64,000 nucleotides of DNA from Eledone cirrhosa (GCA_964016885.1 OZ024743.1:342326781-342390780); one strand, 5' to 3'; positions 1-12,470 are shown, counted from the stretch's first letter. Notes: generated by a model from the letters alone, not told the origin. Translations and numbers: made by a program.

Positions 1-25
1 GAATATCATTTCACACCTTTTATTG

Positions 26-553
26 TTAAGATTTTTGATGTTGGAACCAAGCGGCACTTTTTTCCCAGCGTTGAAGGGATTTCAGTTCTTCTCTGTTGCA
101 GTCCCCTTTCCATAATTTGGAGATCTTCTCTACCTTGGGGCCTTCAATTTTGTTGTTGACTTCCAGGAGGATCTCTTCATCGATGGTTTTGATTTTTTCC
201 TCATTTGTCTGGGCCCTCAGTTTAAGAAGTTCAATTTCTGTCTTCATTTTTTCCAATGCCATTCTTTCCGTAAGGTGTCTTTGAGGTTCGAGTTCATTTG
301 GAATGGACTTTATTTGTAGTTTACGGGGGAGAGTTAGAGGGGTTGAGTTAAGCCATTTTTCATATATCTCTGCTTTGTTGTGATTTTGTATCATCTTCCA
401 GAATGAGAACTTTCTGTCTCTGAGGGATTTGTTCCATTTTGGAATTGTTCGAATTTTCATTTTGTATGAATCAATCTCACGACCAATCAAAATTGTTTTG
501 ACCACAATAATTTTTGCAAACACCAAGTAGCGCTGGAGCCACTTTTTTAACAT
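26..553 (-). pseudogene. PLE upstream ORF fragment, coiled-coil
   Basis: An open frame of 175 codons whose last ~135 residues match the product at 56788-57180: both share FSFWKMIQ near the start, NEEKIKTID / NEDRIKSID in the middle and a KLWxGDCNxEELKSLQ block. The charged, heptad-like middle section (residues ~85-135) suggests a coiled coil. In the 56-kb copy this ORF lies upstream of a Penelope-like RT, so I infer a PLE accessory ORF (ORF1/gag-like). The first ~35 residues translate the inserted 340-bp repeat, so the true N-terminus is lost. Function unknown; probably an element remnant. Confidence 0.55.
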
Positions 554-901
554 AAAAACAGCCTGGGCGCAAAATCAATTGTTTACATTCACATGACCTC
601 TACCGACCAATCAAAATTGTTTTGACCACAAGAATTTTTGCAACACCAAAGTAGCGCTGGAGCCACTTTTTTAACATAAAAGCAGGTAGAATTCCCAAAA
701 CTAATCAGATCAGAGCAAACAACACGGACACTCTATCTCAAAATTATTTTTGAAAAGCATTTAGAAATGCGCAACCGGTAAAAACTTAAAAACTTAAAAC
801 CACAACTGAATACTAACCCATACAATTACTAATACTATTTTATTCCTAATTAAACCATTTTTCAACTGTGAACAATTTGTCAGCATTTTCTATTCCGTTT
901 A

Positions 902-904
<3 letters not shown>
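481..904 (+). repeat. 340-bp dispersed repeat, copy 1, with internal duplication
   Basis: Positions 567-904 are almost identical to 17247-17585, ending at the same point in an (AT)n tract. The first part (about 481-560) is an extra partial copy of 605-680, so the left edge is tandemly duplicated at a ~124-bp step. Both copies carry a TATA-like 'aacataaaa'. It may be the terminal repeat or promoter region of a retroelement, since it interrupts a PLE ORF, but I find no hammerhead core in it. Confidence 0.7.

Positions 905-961
<57 letters not shown>
905..961. repeat. (AT)n microsatellite
   Basis: Pure AT dinucleotide array separating the 340-bp repeat from a PLE-type terminal repeat. Confidence 0.95.
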
Positions 962-963
<2 letters not shown>

Positions 964-1103
964 AAAGTTAAGCAAGGTTCAATGAATACATCAAAGAATG
1001 AGTTTTAAAATAGATTGGAAGCACTCAACAAATATGGTTTTCCAGAGTTATTAATATTAACAAAATAGATATTCTTGTTATCAATTATATTTTATTATAC
1101 ATA

Positions 1104-1146
1104 TTTCAGAGGCACTGAGTTAAGTTCAACAGTACGTCCTCATCAG
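1104..1146 (-). ncRNA. hammerhead-like core, family A
   Basis: On the minus strand CTGATGA is followed by a 32-nt hairpin and then GAAA. The stem pairs GGACGTACTG with its partner strand, with a C-C mismatch at the fourth pair; this copy has an additional weak pair. Stems I and III and the cleavage site were not resolved. Copies at 3517 and 26340 are better preserved. Confidence 0.55.
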
Positions 1147-1777
1147 ATAAAATAAGATGATGCGTGACATACCCTTACATAGTAGATGGTTAAGATTCAG
1201 TCATGGTAGTGATTAACTTATGACAAAACTCAATATTTATACCCTAATATTGAGAACATGAGATAACATAATACAAACAATAGAGAGGGTGCGTGTAATA
1301 GAGCTTAAGAAATACATGGCATCAATATAACAGTTATAAATGATTTTATTTTTAAAAACTACTGGAGAAAGAGAAGGGAAAGGAAAGCATAGAGGAAGAA
1401 ACAGCTAATGTGATAATATATTTAGTAGGTGGCTTGAAAAAACAGATGAAAGATGATTAAAGAGAGAGGGAGACAAAGGGGAGTAATTTATGTTCAAGTT
1501 TATATACAGATTTCCATATATGCAACATATGTCCAAATTAATATAGTTGGCGGTTAATTTTCAAAATATTTAATTTAAGTTATTTCAAAGTAATGAATAA
1601 TATGTTAGGTTTTAAAAGTTAATAGGTATTTGTATTAATATTATAATTATGTTTAATTTCTAAAATTCAAATTTTATGAAACAAATTTAAAGGATTTACG
1701 AAACACGAGAAAGAAAATATATATATAATGCTTTTATATCTTCACGAAGGTAATCTTTACCAAAATTATTTATAATG

Positions 1778-1900
1778 TTGTTTCTACTTTAGGCACAAGG
1801 CCAGCAATTAACCAGTGCATTACTGGTACTTTATTTTATCGACCCCGTAAGGATGAAAGACAATGTCAACCCATGCGGGATTTGAACTCAGATCGTAAAA
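1778..1900 (-). mobile_element. tRNA-derived SINE, partial
   Basis: Minus-strand SINE starting inside the tRNA-related part at the B-box-like 'gagttcaaatccc' and running through 'cgataaaataaagtacc' and 'aattgctggccttgtgcc' to the end. The A-box half is missing. Confidence 0.85.
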
Positions 1901-2091
1901 TTATTTATAATATTGACAACAGTTTATATAATATAATTTATAAAATAATTATAGTTATAATTATTAAAGAACTTATTGTTAAATAGTTTGAGTGCCTAAA
2001 GTATCAACCGGCCTTATAACTAAACTTAAAGAGGTCCGAATTTTTAATTATATATATGTGTTGATAAAAAAATACAAAGATTATAGTTTAT

Positions 2092-2203
2092 TATTCCCGC
2101 CGAGGTTAACTTTGCCTTTCATCCTTACGGGGTCGATAAAATAAAGTACCAGTAATGCACTGGGTAATTGCTGGCCTTGTGCCAAAAGTAGAAACAATTA
2201 TTT
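2092..2203 (+). mobile_element. tRNA-derived SINE, 5'-truncated
   Basis: Plus-strand SINE that begins just after the B box and keeps the whole tail to 'gtagaaacaatta'. The truncation fits incomplete reverse transcription. Confidence 0.85.
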
Positions 2204-3399
2204 GTTTATAACTGAGGTGATACCTTTCAAATATATATAATATAATACAATAATGTAATAATGCAATATAGTAAATAAGTTACTGAAAATATTGTTCAAA
2301 AATATATATAGTTAAAAAATATTGTTAAAAATATTGCTAAAGAATTAATGTTTTATATCAATTATTTTGATTTAGTTGATATATATTATAAAGATATAAG
2401 TCAAAACTATATGAGTCCTAATGATAGGGGCTAGATACAAAATAAATATACAAATAAAAGAAAATGAATTGTTTGCGAAACTTAAAGATGCCCAATATTA
2501 AAAATATATTATAAATGCAATAGGGTTTTAATATAGTATACAAAAGATACATCTAAAATATTTTGGCTAATGTGATATAAAGAGGAGCTAAATATTTGAA
2601 AAAGCCGAAGGTAATCTAAATTTAATTAAAGTAAAATAAAATAAAGTAAAATAAGTTAAATTAAATTATATTATATTAAGTAAATCATTATATAAGTTCG
2701 ACCTTCCAAGGAATGTCAAACACTTATAACAATATATAGTCATTTGAGTGTCTAAATTATTTATAAATGTAACTACGATTATGTTATTACACTAGATAAA
2801 GATATTTGTACAACTATATAGAGATATTATTATAGGTATTAATGAAACGGTATACATTTAATAAAAAATGATAATTATAATCATTATTAGTAATGCTATA
2901 ATTGTAGTTTTACCTCCAGTTCAGTGGAGAGATTGACCAATATTTGTCGGCTATTATGGTTTGTTATATTTATACCTAGATATATATAAAAAATAAATGC
3001 AAATCTAACTTTCTGAGTCCCCCAAAACATACTCAAAATGGGTAAAATATATAAAATATGTAAACGCATGAATGATCCACAGTTCAATTATAATCAGTAA
3101 AATTACAAGTTAAATATCCAAACTATATATTTAAAACAGAGACAGATAAATAAAGATCTGAATCAAAATTATAAATATCCAAAAAATCATAAGGTATGTA
3201 TATTTATCAAGTAAACAAGTTATCAAACGAGTGTCCTTCATTCTAACATTAATTCTATCATAAATCATTAGAAGATAAAGAATTATTAAAGTTTTATAAA
3301 CCGTATGACTTTTTATGCCCAACAGTTGATAAGAGACGTCTAAAATCAGGCCTGATTATTTACGGTTTTTTCCTGACTTTTTGCGAGGCTTGAAATGTA

Positions 3400-3612
3400 A
3401 TTATTAATAGGGTCTCCTTTGTGCAGAGGTCGCAGTTAATTGATATAGATGAGTTGGTATATATTTTACTATTACAAAGCTTACAAAGGGGTATGTCATG
3501 CATCATCTTATTTTATCTGATGAGGACGTACTGGTGAACTTAACTCAGTACCTCTGAAATATGTATAATAAAATATAATTGATCACAAGAATATCTATTT
3601 TGTTAATATTTT
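3400..3612 (+). repeat. Family A terminal repeat, inverted relative to 962-1260
   Basis: Segment with 'gtatgtcatgcatcat', the hammerhead-like core and 'tgatcacaagaatatc'. It is complementary to 1060-1190 and colinear with 26310-26430, so family A repeats face outward on both sides of the 2.4-kb body. Confidence 0.65.
3517..3559 (+). ncRNA. hammerhead-like core, family A (best copy)
   Basis: CTGATGA (3517-3523), a hairpin pairing GGACGTACTG with CAGTACCTCT (one C-C mismatch, terminal G-U), then GAAA (3556-3559). All invariant core positions between stems I and III on this side are present. Such motifs are known from PLE terminal repeats; activity here is untested. Confidence 0.65.
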
Positions 3613-3619
3613 GAATTAA

Positions 3620-3623
<4 letters not shown>

Positions 3624-3681
<58 letters not shown>
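3624..3681. repeat. (AT)n microsatellite
   Basis: AT array between the family A repeat and the next repeat unit. Confidence 0.95.
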
Positions 3682-3685
<4 letters not shown>

Positions 3686-3960
3686 AAAATGGAACGGGAA
3701 CAAAACGGAGAGGCAGTACAAACAAAAGTTTATTAGTTTCACGCTCTTGAGAGTGGGGTGGTGGTGGGGAACGACGTTTCGGGCATAAGCCCTTCTTCAG
3801 GCGAAAAGTGTGTGGGAAGAGAGATTCAAGGGTGTGTAGGGGAGTGGGGGAGAGACATTTAGAAAAAAAGGGGGTGAGAGGAAACGGTGTATGGGGTACA
3901 AATGAAAATAAATAGACAAACATAATAAAAATAGAAATAAACATGAAGATAAACAAGTGG
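3682..3960 (-). repeat. PLE-like terminal repeat with short hammerhead core
   Basis: Segment starting at the (AT)n border and containing 'tgaagaagggcttatgcccg' on the minus strand. It merges rightward into G-rich simple sequence. Assignment to a PLE terminal repeat rests on the hammerhead-like core only. Confidence 0.45.
3777..3800 (-). ncRNA. minimal hammerhead-like core
   Basis: Minus strand CTGAAGA, one extra A, a GGGC/GCCC stem with a four-base loop, then GAAA followed by CGTC. It is a very compact stem II form with a single unpaired A after CUGANGA, an arrangement also present at 40053. Confidence 0.6.
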
Positions 3961-5290
3961 TGGAAGGGTGTGGGGTGGTTATGGGTGGTGTCGGATGGAG
4001 TGGGGAGAGGGAGGCGGGGTGTCCGAGCGGGGAGGGCTGAAGGTGGTGTGTGTGTGTAGGAGTACGTGTGTGTGTGTGTATGTGAATGTGAGAGTTGGGG
4101 GGAGAACGGGGTTCCGTGTTCAGAAAAAGGTGTGTGTGGGGTGGGGTGTAGGTCGGTACGTGTGCGTGTGCGTGTGTGGATGGGGAGGGATGGGGAGGCT
4201 GAGTGTGTAAATATGTGGGGGTACGCACGTGTGTGTGGTGTTTATACGTATTGTGGATGTAGGTGGCGTGTGGGAAAAACATTTTTTTTTAGTGTATGTC
4301 CGTGGGTAAGTTCCTAAGGTAGTTCCGTAAAGGGTGTGGTGGGAGGCCGGATATTTTCCTAGTGATGGAGTTGATTCGTGGGAGCGATGTCCAATGAGTG
4401 TAATCCGTGGTTGCGTTGGTCGGAAGAGGGGAGATGTGGGGTGCGCGCGCAACAGAAAGTGGTCACAGGTTCAAGGCAGGAGTAGGGTTGTGTGTCTGTG
4501 TGTGCGGAGGGGTGGTCACAGGGTCAGGGCATAGCAGCAGTAGGGGAGTATAGCAGGTGGAAAAAGTCGTGTGTCAGTGTGTGCGGAGGTGTGCTGGACA
4601 GGGGAGAGAATGGGTAGGTGTGAAAGGTGGAGCGGGGAGTGGGGGGTATTAGTAGAGATGTTAGTGGGATGTGTGTGTGTGTGAAGGGGTGTGGGTGGAG
4701 CTGCGATAGGGAGAGAAAGGTATGGGGGACGGTGGAGGGAGTGTAGTGCACTGGTGTGTGTGTGCGTGTTTGGATAACCGTGTGTGTGGTGAAGGGGATG
4801 TTAGTGGTTGTTAGTATACTGGTGGTGGGGAAAGGGTTGCATGCTGGTGTGTTAGTGGGTGGTCAGTGGTGGTAGGGTGTGAGGAGTGGGTGGTGTAAGG
4901 GTGTGTGTGTGTTCGTGTGGTGGGGTCGGGGGATGTTAGTGGTATTAGTTGTGGGGTGGTGGGAGTGGATGTGTGGGAGACGGTTAGTGGTGGTAGTAGG
5001 GTGTGTGGTTAGTGTGAGTGCGTGTATATATGTACCGGTGGGTGTATGGGTGATAGGGGGAGTTGCGGGGGGAGAGGAAGGGGGGAACAAGGATGTTAGT
5101 ATTGTTAGTTGGGGGAGAGTGGTCGGGGTGGGGTTGGGGTATCAGTATTGTTAGTTTGGGTGGGCGGTGAAAAGGAGGAGTGTGTTAGACGGTGTTAGTC
5201 GGGGATATGTGTGTGGGGGTGGGTGGGGCAGGGCGTTCGAAGGTTAAATGAATAGGGGTGGGGGAGCTCAGGCCGGGGGGAGTGTGGGTC
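3960..5290. repeat. GT/G-rich strand-skewed simple-sequence tract
   Basis: About 1.3 kb whose plus strand is strongly enriched in G and T (gtgtgtg, ggtgttagtgg and similar) and whose minus strand is C/A-rich. Long open frames here read as Pro/Thr/His-rich or Val/Gly-rich low-complexity peptides and are not credible genes. Irregular 'ggtgttagt' units recur between about 4640 and 5200. Confidence 0.8.
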
Positions 5291-5342
5291 TGTAGGGTGA
5301 TATATATGTGTGTGTGTGTGTATATATGAATATATATATATA

Positions 5343-5387
<45 letters not shown>

Positions 5388-5388
<1 letters not shown>

Positions 5389-6012
5389 ACAGATTCACAT
5401 CCGATTTTCGAAGGCTGTCACAAAGCACTCGATGAGACGTTATTTAATAAATTATTCCTGAGAGTGAACAAAATAAGTTAGGTAATAGTGACACAATGAA
5501 CACTGCGACCAGAGGCATGTTGGCACATTGATACTACAACGAAAGATACTGACAAGTTAAAGACGAAGCTGGACCTGATCGATAGATATTAATCGATAAA
5601 TATCTTCGATGGGTTTCTGTGATGTGGAGGGTAACACTCCAAGTTGCGTAATCTATATGCAAGAGTCAGTAATGTATCCGAAGATGGAACGGAGATTTCC
5701 CTTCGTCAGCAGGTCTTTCGTTCCAAGTATCAACTCTCCTCGGGCCCTGAGACAACATTGACTTTCAACTTTAGTAGTAAATTTGGCAGTGAGGTCACGT
5801 CTTCTTACTCAAAAAAGAGGAATATCATATCCGGGTTTTCGTTGGTACATTTAAAATTATGATTTATTCTCAGCCTCGATTTAGGCTCTCAACTAGGTTT
5901 ATTGGGTCACTTCTGTCCTTGCTAAAGTAAGGGATACAGCTAATTTTGTTGTTGTCGCTAGTGTGTAAAATTTGTTTTTATCTCTACTTCCCTTTAGTGT
6001 TGAAAACAATTA
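5388..6012 (-). repeat. Sequence downstream of PLE endonuclease fragment, probable 3' region
   Basis: No ORF is supported. On the minus strand this follows directly after the endonuclease fragment at 6013-6420, so it is probably the element's 3' untranslated or terminal-repeat region. It contains CTGACGA and GAAA separated by only three bases (5697-5710, minus), perhaps a hammerhead core that lost its stem II. Confidence 0.4.
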
Positions 6013-6420
6013 TTATGTTGCAAGTAAGTTCAAACTTGATTCGAATTTTCTGATAAACATTTTCTCTTTATTGATTCGACCTTCTTCTGTGATTTCATAA
6101 TTACATTTGTACAATGGGACAAAACCGAAATTTGGTAACGTTTTTGCTCCGCATTCTTTTATATGTTTGCTTTGGGGGATCTTTCCATTATACAGAGATC
6201 TGATTTTCTGCCTATGAAATGTCATTCTATGTCGCAGTGTCAGCTCCGTTTGTCTTATATCGCGTTCGTGGCAACCTCGGCAGGTTATGACAGACATTCA
6301 GTTTTCTGATTTGCACGAAGAGTTATTCTTAATTTTGAAGTTGGGTCCGTCTTTGAAGTGAAATTCATAGTCTTCTAACAGATAGTTTTACATTCCGCAA
6401 TGGAGAAGGTTGCATCATTT
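6013..6420 (-). pseudogene. PLE GIY-YIG endonuclease fragment
   Basis: Minus-strand translation gives a cysteine-bearing lead-in and then SVITCRGC, RQTELTLRHRMTFHRQKI, KHIKECG and LPNFGFVPL. This pattern (V-I-x-x-x-C, Q-T-x-x-x-L-R-x-R-M-x-x-H) is the GIY-YIG endonuclease of Penelope-like elements. It matches the decayed copy at 59880-60250 (LRQRMTVHKSQI and NFKFV). Residues before SVITC are in a different frame and carry a stop, so it is broken. The RT part is absent. Confidence 0.7.
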
Positions 6421-6440
6421 CACACGAGGTTCTGAAAATG

Positions 6441-6444
<4 letters not shown>

Positions 6445-6504
<60 letters not shown>
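6445..6504. repeat. (AT)n microsatellite
   Basis: AT array immediately upstream (minus sense) of the PLE endonuclease fragment. Confidence 0.95.
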
Positions 6505-6508
<4 letters not shown>

Positions 6509-6590
6509 TCATCACGTAGCCAAAATAAAGAATATTTTAACTTCACTTCTGTATTGGGTACACATTTTCACATCAATCAACATCATATGG

Positions 6591-6621
<31 letters not shown>

Positions 6622-6891
6622 TGTATGTATAGTATATTTGGTAATATACCGTATGTTTAATTTAAAACATTTTGAAGACATTGCTCTATCATTTTAAAGT
6701 AGTGACTATGTCACTAACTTCTTTTTTCGGCAAAGAAAGGGAGAGAAGCTGACAGATTCTGTTTCACACTGTTGGTGTTCCTCAGAGCAGCGTACTCTGC
6801 CGAAAATTATAGAGGCTGTATTCTTGTAGAATTCCCGTAATAAATCAGGAACTGATTATACAGAGCGATTGCCGGTCCGGCAAAAATAAAA

Positions 6892-7172
<281 letters not shown>

Positions 7173-7173
<1 letters not shown>

Positions 7174-7187
7174 GTGTTTATACGAAT

Positions 7188-7253
<66 letters not shown>

Positions 7254-7267
7254 ATTCGTATAAACAC
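7173..7267. repeat. Second palindrome with (AT)n loop
   Basis: 'tgtttatacgaataac' at 7175-7190 is repeated inverted at 7251-7266, with AT dinucleotides between. It is directly contiguous with the preceding palindrome. Confidence 0.85.
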
Positions 7268-7525
7268 ACGATCTAATGTCTATTTAATTGTAGCTGTAAA
7301 GAAGCAGCGTCGAACGACACCGGTAAGTCTTCTTGTCTATCCTTTGTTTTGTTATCATCTCACATTCATGTCACCAACAGAGCGGCTTCAATCAATTCCG
7401 CAAGGCAATCATTACAGGTGCAGTAGAACCATAATCCGCGAGATTGCACTGTCGGCATGGTGTCTGATGAGGTAACGATACATTTGTCTGTTCGTGTCAT
7501 GTGAATTTGGATTTTCTTTTGATAC

Positions 7526-7528
<3 letters not shown>

Positions 7529-7594
<66 letters not shown>

Positions 7595-7603
7595 GTATAT
7601 GCA

Positions 7604-7634
<31 letters not shown>

Positions 7635-7658
7635 GCATATATATATATATACATATTC

Positions 7659-7719
<61 letters not shown>

Positions 7720-7730
7720 CATGCATATGT
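7529..7730. repeat. Interrupted (AT)n cluster
   Basis: Several AT arrays separated by short 'acgtatatgcat' and 'attcgtgt' interruptions. All open frames here are Tyr-Ile repeats and were discarded. Confidence 0.95.
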
Positions 7731-7739
7731 CTGTATTTT

Positions 7740-8397
7740 GTAGTTGTAGTAGGACTGAGATTAGAGAAAATTGTAGTAAAAAAATAACTTGTATGACTAT
7801 GATATAAAAACTATCTCAGAAAGATTTAGCCAAAATAGAGCTTCTTTGCATCAATACATCAAAGATATTAAAGGTTTAATTAAGAAAATTGGAATGCTAT
7901 AGAAAACAGATGATTACTTATCGATTCCTTGGATGGAATACCACGAAGCACTGTTAGTACATAATTGATCATCATCTTTATGTTTTATATGAATGAGGCA
8001 TTCGTTATAAGTTGTGTGAAGAGAACAAAAGCGTAAAACTGCAGCTAAGATTTGTGAATTATCGTGAACACATTTGTTGTTATTTATTCATTATTTTTTG
8101 GCAAATTTAAACTTATAAGAAGGATAAAGGGGATTCAAGCTGATTACATTAAATGATCATATCATCTATGTCTATATGGATAGCAGTTATATTTCACAAT
8201 ATTCCATACTGTAAATGTGGTCGGCTAGAAAATAAATTTATTCTAAACGAAGTGTGTTAATACGGTAGCTCATGTAGGTATGTAGGTTAAATAAATGTTA
8301 TTTTCTAATTACCGTTTTATTTTCAAAGCTTCAGTATGGCTGACACAAGAATACTGCTCCCTCGCAGAGGGATAATCTTGACTAATGAACAATAATA
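7740..8397. other. No recognisable feature
   Basis: AT-rich sequence without a credible ORF. The last ~60 bases ('gataatcttgactaatgaac') recur upstream of the SINE at 21621, so they belong to a repeat that hosts a SINE in both places. Confidence 0.5.
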
Positions 8398-8570
8398 ATT
8401 GTTTCTACTTTTGGCACAAGGCCAGCAATTACTCAGTACATTACTGGTACTTTATTTTATCGACCCCGTAAGGATGAAGGGAAAAGTTTGAACTCAGACC
8501 GTAAAGGGACGACGTAACTATGCTGGAAAGCATGTCATCCAACTCTCTGCCGATACTGCCAATCCATTGC
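8398..8570 (-). mobile_element. tRNA-derived SINE
   Basis: Nearly full-length minus-strand copy with A-box region ('ggcagtatcggcagag'), B-box-like region and tail, though with a small deletion next to the B box. The sequence on both sides is shared with the SINE at 21621-21799, so the two copies seem to derive from one composite repeat. Confidence 0.85.
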
Positions 8571-8644
8571 GAAAGCTTGATTTGATGGCCAAACGTTCGA
8601 ACTAAATGGTACCTTAATAATCTTATTCGCTCAAATCCTTGTGT

Positions 8645-8763
8645 ATTATTTCTTAGAGGTTAACTTTGCCTTTCATCATTACGGAGTCGATAAAATAAAG
8701 TACCAGTAATGTACTGTGTAATTGCTGGCCTTGTGCCAAAAGTAGAAACAATTATTTCTTAGA
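8645..8763 (+). mobile_element. tRNA-derived SINE, 5'-truncated, with 13-bp target duplication
   Basis: The SINE tail is bracketed by identical 'attatttcttaga' at 8645-8657 and 8751-8763, a clear target-site duplication. The copy starts at 'ggttaactttgcc'. Confidence 0.9.
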
Positions 8764-8769
8764 AAGAAT

Positions 8770-9184
8770 CCTATATCAGGAAGAGTCCACCATTGTATGC
8801 GGTGGACTTAATCCATCAACCTATGTAAAAACAATGACTGGTTCTGAGTTGTTTTGTCTGCGATAAATTCCACTCCTATTATATATCTTTCTTTCCTACT
8901 CTCACAAGTCTAAGATACCATGAACTTAGCCATTAACTTAGTCATCCCCTAAATTGAAGAAAAAAAAACATAAAGAGAATAATTAAAATGATCATGTTGC
9001 ATATTGCTACATATAAATATTCTATATATAAGTATACAAAATATATAGACAATTCGGAGTACAAGTTCCTGTTTCCCTTATGCTTCAATTTGCTGAACCT
9101 TTAAGCCGTCATTATAACGATAGAATTAACAGTCAAATCATACTCATGTGACATATTATTGTCTCAAAATAAGGTGAGATAAAT

Positions 9185-9187
<3 letters not shown>
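8770..9187. other. No recognisable feature
   Basis: AT-rich unique-looking sequence; no ORF or repeat identified. Confidence 0.5.

Positions 9188-9242
<55 letters not shown>
9188..9242. repeat. (AT)n microsatellite
   Basis: AT array directly bordering the dispersed repeat that starts at 9242. Confidence 0.95.
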
Positions 9243-9758
<516 letters not shown>

Positions 9759-9759
9759 G

Positions 9760-10249
9760 TTAGTTATGTAATAAACAACTTGGATAATTATTTCATTTAC
9801 CAGTGGTTACTTGAAAGCAGATATGTCTGTTTTCAGTAGTCAGAATGAATAAAGCCTTGTGTTTTTAATAAATATGGATTTGAAAACAAAATATAAGAAA
9901 TATAAAACTGAGGCTGAGGAAACAACGGACGAAGAAGAAGAAGAGAAAAAAATACATATATATAGATATATAAAAACAATAAATATATAAACATACACAC
10001 ACTCAACCACGCGCATATACTTAAAAAGTACGTAGACGTATACATTATCACATAAGCGTATATGTATCTACAAGCATGGACAAAATACATACACATACAT
10101 ATAATAAGAATAAATATATAAATGAATACGAACAAAAAATATAAAGTCAAAAATAAAAAATAAAAACAAAGGATACGTGTTGACAACTATAAGTGAGAGG
10201 GGAGGGGAAAATAAAAACAATTAAAAATAAACAAATACACGAGGTGTGC

Positions 10250-10309
<60 letters not shown>

Positions 10310-10497
10310 TATATACATATATATATATAGATGTATACACAGATACATACATACACTCGCACACACACATACACCCAAACATGCACAAATACTCATACAC
10401 ACGTATAAAAACACATTCACAAATATATAACTATATACATATATATATATATACACAGACACACAAGCACATATATATATATATATATACATATAAT
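9760..10497. repeat. AT/CA-rich low-complexity DNA
   Basis: Mixture of (AT)n, 'acatacacac' and A-rich runs; open frames are Tyr/Ile/Cys/Val-rich simple-repeat translations. Confidence 0.7.
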
Positions 10498-10857
10498 TAT
10501 TTAATGTATAGTAAACAATACAATATAATTACCTCATTACCAAAGGTTTCCCGAATAAGACGAATACAAGAAACGTCAGCATTCGTTCGTCAGTCAATTT
10601 AAAACATAGTGAAATATTTGAAAGGCTAAAAGTTTAACGGGCAAAAAATAAATAAAAGTAATAATACAAGAAATGTATAAAAAAATAAAAATAAAGAAAT
10701 ATAGTAAGAGGATGTGTGTAAATGTGTGTATATGCACATACATATGTACATATGTACATGTGTGTGTATGTACAACTGCATGTGTATAGTGAAAAAATGT
10801 GAGCGTACGTACATATATGAGGGCAAACATATTAGTGTATGTGTGAGCACAAATACA

Positions 10858-10931
<74 letters not shown>

Positions 10932-11296
10932 TATATATATGTTAAAAATAGAAATTGTAAGATAATGGAGTTAGCGATCATACAAACTTAGGGACTAAGG
11001 GCTGAAATATATACACATACAAGGATAAAAGGACGCACGTGTATAAACATATACACACGCACAAACACATACATGTATGTGATATATACAGGGTAGGGAG
11101 TGTATAAAGTCAACGCAGTGTCAGACGGGAGGTCGATACAAATATGTATGTGTTTGTGCGTGTGTATATGTTTTATACACGTGCGTCCTTTCATCCTTGT
11201 ATGTGTATATATTTCAGCCCTTAGTCCCTAAGTCTCTATGTACGTTAACTCCATTATCTTACAATTTCTATTTTCAACATATATATATATTTATAT

Positions 11297-11333
<37 letters not shown>

Positions 11334-11471
11334 ATACAGCCAATTTTCCACGCAATACTTTTAGTTAGCACCCCGAACGCATAATTGGGAATATAATCAC
11401 TTATTTCCTAATGTTTGTTGAGTGAGTTGGAATTTGGCCGGAGTATCGCTAAAAAGCTTTCTCCGATATTG

Positions 11472-11530
<59 letters not shown>

Positions 11531-11895
11531 TTGTGGTCACATATACACTAATATGTTTGCCCTCATATATGTACTTGCGCACATATTTATTCACTATACA
11601 CATGCATTTGTACATACACACACTTGTACATATGTACATATGTATGTGCATATACACACATTTACACACATCCCCTTACTATATTTCTTTATATTTATTT
11701 TTTATACATTTCTTGTATTATTGCTTTTATTTATTTTTTGCCCATTAAACTTTTAGCCTTTCTTTTTTAAATATTTCACTATGTTTTAAATTGCCTTATT
11801 TGACGAACGAATGCGGACGTTTCTTGTATTCGTCTTATTCGGGAAACCTTTGGTAATGAGATAATTATATTGTATTGTTTATTATACATTAAATA
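10498..11895. repeat. Nested long inverted repeat, ~1.4 kb
   Basis: The outer arms 10498-10870 and 11520-11895 are inverted copies of each other (about 375 bp, roughly 90 percent or better by eye). Inside them 10943-11071 and 11134-11272 form a second inverted pair. AT tracts separate the arm pairs and a short unpaired centre lies near 11072-11133. Contents are AT/CA-rich without a gene. Confidence 0.85.
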
Positions 11896-11959
11896 TTTAG
11901 CTCTGTAACTTACATAGAGCACTCTTCTTTCCTCTGACTTTTTAACGGAAACTTCAATA

Positions 11960-12008
<49 letters not shown>

Positions 12009-12470
12009 TCACAAAAATATAAAAATATAAAATATAAAATAAACATACGTACATATCCACATACACATACACATGCGTGCAAAAATACATATACACATAC
12101 ACATACACACGCATACACACGTATATAAAAACATCCATACAACCAAATATACTAACACATACATAAACTCTAAAAACGTATACACATGCATGCGCGTAAT
12201 TGCACGTAATAAGAAATCAACACACGCATACAAAACCATACGTAAGGCTATACAGACAAAAACAAAACCATATATACAACCGCATACACACGACTATATA
12301 AGTAAACACATACATAGAACCATAATTAGGTATAATATAAACATAAATATACTCACACATAAATATATATATACAAACACATACACAATTATATATATAT
12401 ATATATATATATATACCCACACACATACAAATACATACACACGCATTTACATATATATATATATATATAT
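11960..12470. repeat. AT/CA-rich microsatellite cluster
   Basis: (AT)n at 11960-12005 followed by 'acatacacac'-type sequence. No gene. Confidence 0.8.

Larger units (their letters stand above)
962..3400 (-). mobile_element. AT-rich PLE-type terminal-repeat body, family A copy 1
   Basis: Read on the minus strand, this 2.4-kb stretch matches 24400-26540 read on the plus strand over most of its length (for example the 'gcgaggcttg' region near 3385 and 'ctgatgaggacgta' at 1133-1146). No long ORF survives. It ends near 962-1260 in a terminal-repeat-like segment carrying a hammerhead-like core and begins near 3400. Two SINE fragments (1778-1900, 2092-2203) sit inside. I infer a long PLE pseudo-LTR or a non-autonomous derivative. 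Confidence 0.6.

Noticed and set aside
3797..4452. Pro/His/Thr-rich frames of 110-161 codons on the minus strand
   Set aside because: They translate a GT-skewed simple-sequence tract; no domain, and overlapping frames on both strands are open for the same compositional reason.
7461..7510. CTGATGAGG followed by possible pairing and GAAT
   Set aside because: The GAAA strand is missing and the stem is poor; chance match likely.
7412..7787. Open frames of 60-118 codons made of Tyr-Ile repeats
   Set aside because: They are translations of (AT)n arrays; the same applies to similar frames at 9474, 10246, 16142, 23560, 39018 (Ser-Leu from GA) and 40381.
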